DNA from: CAZEDU01 sp964511185
GTDB lineage: Bacteria > Myxococcota > Myxococcia > Myxococcales > Myxococcaceae
Length of the DNA stretch: 53,958 nt
Assembly: GCA_964511185.1 (NCBI GenBank)
Contig: CAZEDU010000019.1
Span: 1 to 53,958, forward strand
Direction of reading: 5' to 3'
Shown: one piece after another, positions 18,153 through 25,100 of the stretch
Layout: the number at the start of each line of letters is the position of its first letter
How positions within the stretch are numbered: the first letter of the stretch is position 1
Notes under the pieces: generated by a model
What the model was told of the DNA's origin: nothing
Database searches by the model: none
What the model saw: only the letters and a program-made list of their open reading frames with translations
Made by a program: the position numbers and the translations under genes

Positions 18153-18914
18153 ATGCAGCCAAGCGGAGCAGCCGCCTCGAAACGCTTCGTGGGCATGTAC
18201 ATGGAATGGGTGGGGTTGGTGCGCGGCGTTTTGCGCCGATGCGGCCTGCGCGACAGCTCGGCGGAGGACGGCGTCCAGCAGGTGTTTCTAGTGGCGTGGC
18301 GGAAGCTCGGCCGCATTCGGCCAGGGCACGAGCGCGCGTTCCTGTGCGGCACGGCGGCGCGGATCGCAGCCAGGCTGCGCAGCCGGGAGGCGCGCGAAGA
18401 GCTCTTCCCAGAGGCGCCGGTCCACGCGAGCTCGGAGGGGTGGGGGGAGGAGGCGGAGGCGCGCGCGAGGCAGCGGAGGGTCCAGGCCTGTCTGTCCGCG
18501 CTGCCGGCGCCCCTGAGGACCGTGGTGGTGCTGTCCGAGCTGGAAGGCCTGACGCGGCGGGAGGTCGCGGCGATCCTCGATGTGCCCCAGGGGACCGTGG
18601 CGTCGCGCCTGCGCCGGGCGCACGAGCTCCTCCGCGTGGCGCTGCGAGAAGGAAGCGGTCACTCCACGTCGGCGAGCGTCCAGTCCTCGAGCTCGAGCCC
18701 CGCGAAGAAGCCCTCGCCTGCGGCCGGGGCCCTCTCGAGCGTGGACTCGTCGGTCAGGACCTTGTCGCCCGCGCGCAAGGACACGCGCACCTTGGATGAG
18801 ACGACCGGGGCTTCCAAGGTCACGAACACCGAGCCCTGCGTGCCGGGAGGGACGTCGAGGTTGAAGGAGTGGAGGCCCTCCGGTACCGACTGCCAGACCT
18901 CCATCATGCGGTGA
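18153..18914 (+). CDS. ECF-like RNA polymerase sigma factor with read-through C-terminal tail
   Basis: The recognisable part is about 168 residues. Region 2 reads VRGVLRRCGLRDSSAEDGVQQVF (quoted part LRDSSAEDGVQQVFLVAW) and region 4 reads LPAPLRTVVVLSELEGL followed by TRREVAAILDVPQGTVASRL, a clear helix-turn-helix. The frame does not stop after region 4 but continues for about 85 Ser/Thr/Pro-rich residues, all antisense to the convergent gene 18659-19126. An ECF factor usually ends near region 4, so the natural stop may be lost or shifted. ATG 18153 chosen; a TTG at 18144 is also possible. No anti-sigma gene is adjacent. It may work with the AraC-type regulator facing it. Confidence 0.75.
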   Translation: MQPSGAAASKRFVGMYMEWVGLVRGVLRRCGLRDSSAEDGVQQVFLVAWRKLGRIRPGHERAFLCGTAARIAARLRSREAREELFPEAPVHASSEGWGEEAEARARQRRVQACLSALPAPLRTVVVLSELEGLTRREVAAILDVPQGTVASRLRRAHELLRVALREGSGHSTSASVQSSSSSPAKKPSPAAGALSSVDSSVRTLSPARKDTRTLDETTGASKVTNTEPCVPGGTSRLKEWRPSGTDCQTSIMR

Positions 18915-19126
18915 TCTTCCGAGTCCACGGGCGAGCGGTGCTCGAAGAACGCGTGCACCTTGCCCGGGCCCGACAGCTCCGCCTCCAGCGTCACGGGCAC
19001 GCCGCCGGTCCATACCTGCGCGGGGATTCCTTCTTGGGCAGCGCGCGTGGCGTCGGTCCCTCGCAGGGTCCACCCACCCAACGTCACCCCAACGCCGGCG
19101 AGCACCGCGAGCAGCCGCCTTTTCAT
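18659..19126 (-). CDS. Exported protein of unknown function
   Basis: 155 residues. The N-terminus MKRRLLAVLAGVGVTLGGWTL is a signal peptide or anchor. The mature part is rich in beta strands (VPVTLEAELSGPGKVHAFFEH; VFVTLEAPVVSSKVRVSL) and looks like a small beta-sandwich. ATG 19126 has GGGAG about 8 bp upstream; a longer frame to 19171 would displace the signal. Its 3' 256 bp overlap the tail of the convergent sigma-factor frame. Coding is supported by signal and composition. No family recognised. Confidence 0.7.
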   Translation of the reverse strand: MKRRLLAVLAGVGVTLGGWTLRGTDATRAAQEGIPAQVWTGGVPVTLEAELSGPGKVHAFFEHRSPVDSEDHRMMEVWQSVPEGLHSFNLDVPPGTQGSVFVTLEAPVVSSKVRVSLRAGDKVLTDESTLERAPAAGEGFFAGLELEDWTLADVE

Positions 19127-19214
19127 CGAGAGCTCCCTGGCCTTGGCGCCGCAGGCGCTGGCCGCCACCATCGCGGGTGGATGCAGGGAGGCGGGCGGTT
19201 TGATCAGGGGAGCG

Positions 19215-19889
19215 CTATCGCCCTGGCTCGAACAGCTGGAGCACCTCGGCGATCGGCTTGCCGCCGAACCGCGCCTTCACCTGAGGCAAGGTGCCGAAGC
19301 TGCGCGAGTCCATCCGGTCGATGTAGAGCGTGCCGTTCAGGTGATCCACCTCGTGTTGCGCGATGCGCGCGGGCCAGCCCTTCACCCGCCAGCGCACGGG
19401 CGCGCCGGTCTCGTCGAGGCCCGACACCTCGACCTCGCGGTGCCGCGGGACCAGCGCCGCGTAGCCGGACACGGATAGGCACCCTTCCCAGAACGTGACG
19501 CGCTCGTCTCCCACCGGCGTGACGGTCGGGTTGATGAAGACGCGCACCGGCACGGGGACGCGCTCGCGCTCCGCGCGCTCCTCCGGCGTGAGCGCGGCGA
19601 TCAGCTCCTCGCGATCCTCGAGGACGAAGACGCGCAGCGGCACCCCGAGCTGCGGGGCCGCCAAGCCGACGCCCGGCGCGCTGCGCATCGATTCGATCAT
19701 GCGCTGCACGAGCGCTTGGAGTTCGGCGCTCGGGATGTGGGCGGGGTCGACGTCCTGCGCGCGGGCACGGAGGACCTCGGCGCCGGTCTGAACGATGGGG
19801 TTGTCGGCCATGGGGGCTTGCGGAGTCGGGCGCGCTGGCGAGGTCGCCGCGCAGCCGGTCAAGAGAAGGAAAGGGAGGGCTCGCCACAT
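19215..19889 (-). CDS. Peptide deformylase family protein with a lipoprotein signal
   Basis: 224 residues. All three deformylase motifs are present: GVGLAAPQ (73-80), EGCLS (135-139, metal-ligand Cys137) and QHEVDHL (178-184, metal ligands His179 and His183, catalytic Glu180). Deformylase removes formyl from nascent N-terminal Met in the cytosol. The unexpected part is the N-terminus MWRALPFLLLTGC, a lipobox with Cys13 followed by a Pro/Ala linker, which predicts export and lipid anchoring. An internal ATG at 19811 (MADNPIVQTG) would yield a plain cytosolic enzyme, but the upstream site for 19889 (AGGGT) is as good. A housekeeping def copy is expected elsewhere. Confidence 0.88.
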   Translation of the reverse strand: MWRALPFLLLTGCAATSPARPTPQAPMADNPIVQTGAEVLRARAQDVDPAHIPSAELQALVQRMIESMRSAPGVGLAAPQLGVPLRVFVLEDREELIAALTPEERAERERVPVPVRVFINPTVTPVGDERVTFWEGCLSVSGYAALVPRHREVEVSGLDETGAPVRWRVKGWPARIAQHEVDHLNGTLYIDRMDSRSFGTLPQVKARFGGKPIAEVLQLFEPGR

Positions 19890-19931
19890 GGCGCGGACCC
19901 TATGAAACTGCTACCTCTGAGGGCCAGCGCC

Positions 19932-20390
19932 ATGTTCCAGATCGGCACCGAGGCAGAACTCATTCACGCCTTCCGCCCCCGCGACCAGCACGCGCTCGCG
20001 CTGCCTGCTCAGCTGCCATTCCCGCTGGTGGTCCGCGGCTACTTCGCCTGGGTCGAGCCGACCGGCGTCCGCACGTTCGTCGTCTTCCAAGATCCCACGA
20101 GCAAGCGACCGCTCGGCATCGCGTTCCGGCGCGACCAGGACCAGACAGGCGGTTCGAGCCAGCTGTGCGACTGGTGCCATTCGGTCGGCGAGGACATCGG
20201 CCTTTTGACGACGGACAGAAACTCCAAGAAGCGCATCGGCGTGGTGCTCTGCCGCGACTTGAGCTGCGCGAAGAAGCTCGACGACGCGGCGGATCTGTCC
20301 GGCACCAGCTCGGTGGTGCCGAAGCGGCAGCAGCTGGAGCGCATGCAGCGCTTCGCCCGCGAAGGGCTCGGCATCCAGGCGGTGCCTTGA
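19932..20390 (+). CDS. FBP-type treble-clef zinc-finger protein (EF-G-binding C-terminal domain family)
   Basis: 152 residues. A central segment CDWCHSVGEDIGLL ... VVLCRDLSCAKKL supplies four cysteines in the layout of the FBP C-terminal treble clef found in fusidic-acid-resistance FusB-like EF-G-binding proteins. The rest is a mixed domain with strands preceding the finger. ATG 19932 is chosen because TGAGGG lies 8 bp upstream; ATG 19902 would add ten residues with no site. Plausible role: binding elongation factor G or the ribosome. It lies 81 bp upstream of the synthase operon and in the same direction, so it may or may not be co-transcribed. Confidence 0.8.
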   Translation: MFQIGTEAELIHAFRPRDQHALALPAQLPFPLVVRGYFAWVEPTGVRTFVVFQDPTSKRPLGIAFRRDQDQTGGSSQLCDWCHSVGEDIGLLTTDRNSKKRIGVVLCRDLSCAKKLDDAADLSGTSSVVPKRQQLERMQRFAREGLGIQAVP

Positions 20391-20471
20391 GCGCGTTTCT
20401 CTGGGAGTGAATGTGGGCAGGGCTCGGCTTTCTTGCGTGTCCCTCCTCCGTCTGAAATTCTCCGACTCGAG

Positions 20472-21056
20472 ATGGACACCGCGAACGCTCTGAAGCGACG
20501 AATTGCCGCGGCGACACCCAAGGACGTCATCCTGGGCATGTTTCTCGAGAGCACCTTGAGCGTCGTGGAGAAGGACTTCGGCCGCGCTGCCGCCGATCAG
20601 GTTCGCGATCAGGTCATCGCGCGCCGCTCGGTGGTGAACTTCTTCCGCTACCCAGTCACGGACCTGCTGCAGGTGCTCGACTACATCGCGCAGAAGGCGC
20701 CGAACGAGCTGGGCTACAACAAGGCCATCGAGAACGCCGGGTCCGCCGCGGTCCGCTACTTCTTCGACTCGCCCATCGGCAAGACGATGATTCTCCTCGC
20801 GGGAGCCAACCCTCACCCGCTCATCGCCAGCGCGCCGGCCGGCTACAAGGCGTGCGTCTCTTTCGGCCAGCGCGACTACGAGAAGGTCGCCGACCGCGAG
20901 GCGTTGGTCACCTTCAAGAGCGAGCTGCTCGGGCCCGCCTGGCAGGTCGGCGTCTTCCGTCAGGCCCTCAAGTCGGCGTGCAACGTCGAGGCGAAGAGCG
21001 AGGTCATCGACCAGGACGAGACCGCGATGACCTTCAAGGTCCGCATCACCTGGTAG
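20472..21056 (+). CDS. DUF2378/TIGR02265 myxobacterial paralogous-family protein
   Basis: 194 residues, alpha/beta, no signal or membrane segment. The pattern ATPKDVILGMFLES, FFRYPVTDLLQVLDYIA, AVRYFFDSPIGKTMI, NPHPLIASAPAGYKAC, SFGQRDYEK and the final MTFKVRITW match the myxobacterial TIGR02265 family as I know it. Functions for this family are not established; members are numerous in myxobacteria. The stop codon TAG is followed without gap by the GTG start of the enoyl-reductase-like gene, so it is in the same operon as the lipid synthase and may be dedicated to it. Confidence 0.85.
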   Translation: MDTANALKRRIAAATPKDVILGMFLESTLSVVEKDFGRAAADQVRDQVIARRSVVNFFRYPVTDLLQVLDYIAQKAPNELGYNKAIENAGSAAVRYFFDSPIGKTMILLAGANPHPLIASAPAGYKACVSFGQRDYEKVADREALVTFKSELLGPAWQVGVFRQALKSACNVEAKSEVIDQDETAMTFKVRITW

Positions 21057-22142
21057 GTGGGGCGCCCGTTCGAAGCCTTGCTGTACGGCGCGACCGGCTA
21101 CACCGGGCGGCTGATCGCTCAGCGGCTGCGTGACGAAGGGCTGCGCTTCGCGCTCGCGGGGCGATCGCCCGCCGCGCTCGAGCCGCTCTCCCACGCCTTG
21201 AACGCGCCGTTCTTCGTCGCGGCGCTCGACGACGCCGCGGCGCTGCGCGACACCCTGGCGCAGGCGGAGGTCGTCATCGCCGCCGCCGGGCCGTTCGTGG
21301 ACACAGGCCCGGCGCTGCAGCAGGCCGCGCGGTCCGCCAAGACGCACCTGCTGGACTTGGCGGGGGAGCCTTCGTACCTGCTCGCCTCGGCCGCCGAGCA
21401 CGACGCGTTCGCCTCCGCCGGCGTCGCGCTCGTGCACTCGGTGGGCTTCGACGTGCTTCCTTCCGAGCTGCTCGTCTGGCTCTGCGAGAAGAGCGTCGGG
21501 CCGCTCGTCTCGCTCGAGCTGGTGGTGGCGCACACGCAGTCCATCCCCAGCCACGGCACGCTCCGGAGCCTCGAGCGGATGGCGAGCGGCGGCGTCGCCC
21601 CGGGGCTGCGCTACGTCGACGGCGCGTGGTTGGAGGAGCCGCTCGCCCACCAGCGCCGCGTGGTCGAGCTGCCGGCGCCTTTCGGGGCGCGCGCGGCGGT
21701 GTCGATCCCCGCCGCCGAGGTGGCGCTCTTCCCCCGCACCTTCGGGGTCCGGGCGGTGACGTGCTTTCAGGCCACCCTCGCGCCCAGCGCGCTCGCGGTC
21801 GCGGAGAAGGGGCTGCCGCAGCTCGCGCGCGACTCGATTCGAAGCTCGCTCGAGCACCTGGCGCAGAGCGGGCGGCGCGGCCCGGCGGACGACGCGCGCG
21901 CCCAGAGCCGCTTCGCGTGGTGGTGCCATGCGGTGGGCGAGGGCGGCGAGCGCACGATGGTGATGACGGGCGCGGATCCCTACGGACTGTCGGCCGCGTT
22001 GGCGGTCTGCTGCGCGCAACAGGTGCGAAGCACGCCGGCCGAGCGGCTGCGAGGGGTTTTCACGGCGACGCAGGTGTTCGATGGTCAGCGACTTCTGGCC
22101 ACACTCGCCCAGCTCGGCGCACGCTGGACCACGGTGCGCTGA
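21057..22142 (+). CDS. Saccharopine dehydrogenase-like / trans-acting enoyl reductase family protein
   Basis: 361 residues. The Rossmann nucleotide-binding motif is GATGYTGRLIAQRL (11-24), followed by the family's FALAGRSPAALE and VVIAAAGPFVDTG segments. This is the saccharopine-dehydrogenase-like fold whose best characterised relative is the mycobacterial trans-acting enoyl reductase (Rv2953 family) that serves PKS lines lacking an ER domain. The context fits: the two synthases downstream carry KR and DH but no ER. Start GTG directly abuts the preceding stop; synthase A begins 33 bp after its stop. Predicted role: NAD(P)H-dependent reduction of enoyl intermediates on the carrier domains. Confidence 0.85.
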   Translation: MGRPFEALLYGATGYTGRLIAQRLRDEGLRFALAGRSPAALEPLSHALNAPFFVAALDDAAALRDTLAQAEVVIAAAGPFVDTGPALQQAARSAKTHLLDLAGEPSYLLASAAEHDAFASAGVALVHSVGFDVLPSELLVWLCEKSVGPLVSLELVVAHTQSIPSHGTLRSLERMASGGVAPGLRYVDGAWLEEPLAHQRRVVELPAPFGARAAVSIPAAEVALFPRTFGVRAVTCFQATLAPSALAVAEKGLPQLARDSIRSSLEHLAQSGRRGPADDARAQSRFAWWCHAVGEGGERTMVMTGADPYGLSAALAVCCAQQVRSTPAERLRGVFTATQVFDGQRLLATLAQLGARWTTVR

Positions 22143-22175
22143 CCAGCAGCAAACGCAATACTCGGCGTCGATACC

Positions 22176-25100
22176 ATGGACCCCATCGCTGTGGTTGGGC
22201 TCGGTTGCGTTCTGCCGGGAGCGCTCGACGTCGCTGCGTTTTGGCGCAACGTTCTGCGCAGACAGGTGAGCCTGCAGCCGGTGCCGCCCCAAGCCTGGGA
22301 GCACGCGCGCTATTTCGATGCGGATCGCTCCGCGCCCGATCGCACCTATTGCCGCGTGGGTGGCTTCGTCACCGACTTCCGTTTCGACTGGCGCCGCTTC
22401 AAGGTGCCGCCGGCGGACGCGCAGGCGGTCAACCCGATGCAATGGATGGTGCTCGAGGCCGGCTACCAGGCATTGAGCCCGCTCCAGCGGCTGCCCACGG
22501 AGACGACCGCGATCATCCTCGGCTCCACTGGCTTGGGCTGGCAGAGGGACAGCGGGCTGCGCATTCGGCTCGACGACATGGTCGACGCGGTGCGGGACTC
22601 CGAGGCGTTCCGGTCCTTGCCGCCGCACGCCCGCGACGCGGTGCTCGAGCAGGCGCAGCGAGAGCTCACCGCGCGGCTCAAAGAGGTGAGCGAAGACAAC
22701 GTGGTGGGCGCGTCCGCCTCGGTGGCGGCCGGGCGCATCAACATGCACTTCGACTTGAAGGGGCCGCACTACTCGGTCGACGCGGGCTTCGCGTCGTCGC
22801 TCGCGGCGCTCGACCTGGCGGTGCGCGGCCTTCGCGACCGCGAGTTCGACTTAGCGCTCACCGGCGGGGTGAGCGAGATGCTCACCCCGCTCGAGCTGAT
22901 CGCCTTCTCCAAGCTGGGCGCGCTGTCCGAGCACGCCGCGCGGCCGTTCGCCGCGGACGCGGACGGCACGGTGCTCGGCGAGGGCGCGGCGATGTTGGCG
23001 CTCAAGCGGCTCGACGACGCGCTGGCGGATCAGGACACCATCTACGCCGTGCTGCGCGGCGTGGGCGGCTCGTCGGACGGGCGGGGCAAGTCGCTCGTCG
23101 CGCCGCGGTTCGAGGGCCAGGCGCTGGCGATGCGCAACGCCTTCCGCGACGCGGGCGACGAGGTCCGCCCGGAGTCGATCGCCTACGTCGAGTGCCACGC
23201 CACCGGCACGCACGTGGGCGACGCGAGCGAGGTGCGGGCGCTCCGAGAGGTGTACGGCGCGGCGGCGCAGGGGAGCATCGCGCTCGGCGCGGTGAAGGCG
23301 AACATCGGCCACCTGCGGTCGGCGTCGGGCGCGGCGGGGCTGCTCAAGGCGGTGCTCGCGCTGCATCACCGGACCGTACCGCCCCACGTGCCGGTGGCGC
23401 AGGTGAGCCCGGGGCTGGAGCTGTCGACCTCGCCGTTCTACTTGCCGGACGAGCCGAAGCCGTTCCGGGAAGGGGCGCTGCCTCGCGCGGCTTTGAGCGC
23501 GTTCAGCTTCGGCGGCAACAACTTCCATGCGGTGCTCGAGGCGCGCGCGCCGTCTTCCAAGCCGCGCGCCGCCCGGCCTTTGCCGCGGGAGGAGCCGCTC
23601 GCCGTCGTCGGAATGGGCGGCATGTTCCCCGGCGCGGAGACGATTCCTGCGTTCTGGGAGCGGCTGGTGGAAGGCTACGACCGCACCCAGCGCGTGCCGA
23701 AGGAGCGCTACGCGATCGAGCGCTACTTCGATCCGAACGGCGCGCGCAGCGACAAGTCGTACACGACCTTGGGCTGCTTCCTCGATCGGCTGCCGCCGCC
23801 CCAGCTGTCGATGAAGATCCCGCCGTCGGCCTGGAGCGCGCTCGATCCATCGCACGTGCTGTGCCTGCTGTCCGCGCAGCAGGCGCTCGAGGACGCGAAG
23901 TTCGTCGAGGGCAAATGGCCCAAGGACAAGGTCGCCCTCAGCCTGGCGTTCCTGCCGTACCAGGGGAAGAAGTTCCTCGCCGACAGCCGGGTGAACTTCG
24001 CTGAGTTCCACCACGCGCTCGCCGCCGCGCTCGAGGCGGCGAAGGTCCCCGCGGCGGCCCAGGCGCGGGTGCTCGCCGAGGCGGAGGCGCGCTTCAAGTC
24101 GGGCCTGCCGGAGATCACCGACGACACGCTGACCGGGTACCTGGGCAGCCTCAACGCCGGGCGCATCGCCTGGCTGCACGACTTCCACGGGCCGCACTTC
24201 GTGGTCGACGCGGCCTGCGCCAGCGCGCACGCGGCGCTCCACGCGGCGTGGAAGATGCTGCAGCACCGGGTGGCGGACGTGACGCTCACCGGCGGCGTCT
24301 GGTGCGACATGCGGCCGGAGTTCTTCATCGCCGCGTGCCGCTTCAACGCGCTCTCCGCCGACGGCTCGTTTCCGTTCGACAGCCGCGCCAACGGCTTCAT
24401 CCCCGGCGAAGGCGCCGGCGTGCTGGTGCTCAAGCGCTTGAGCGACGCCGAGCGCGACGGCGATCGCATCCGCGCGGTCATTCGCTCCGTCCGCGGCTCG
24501 AGCGACGGGAAGGGCCGCTCGGTGCTCGCGCCCAGCCGCGAAGGCGAAGCGCTGGCGATGAAGCGCACGCTCCAGACGGCGCAGCTGTCGCCCCAGGCGG
24601 TCGACTACGTCGAGTGTCACGGCACCGGCACCGCGCTGGGGGACGTGGTCGAGGCCAACGCGGTGGCCGACGTGTACGGCCCGGGCCGCGAGCAGCCGAT
24701 GCTCATCGGCTCGGTGAAGTCGAACATCGGCCACCTGAACGCGGCGGCGGGCGTGGCGGGCTTCGCCAAGGTGATCCTCTCGCTCGAGCACGGCGTGCTG
24801 CCCGCGTCGCTCAAGGTCGAAAGCCCCAACCCCAAGCTGCCCGCGGGCGTCAGCGTGGCGCGCGCGCGGCAGGACTGGCCCCGGCGGCCAGAGGGCGGAC
24901 CGCGGCGCGCGGGCGTCAGCTCGTTCGGGGTCGGCGGCGCGAACTTCCACGCGCTCTTCGAGGAGTACCGGCCCGCCACCCGGTCCCTGGCGCGTGCGGG
25001 CGAGCCGAGCGCGCTCTTCGCGTTCGCCGGGGCCGACGTGGCCCAGTGTCTCTCCGCGCTCGAGGCCGTGTGCGCGAGCGGCGCTCCGGCCGCTCCGCCG

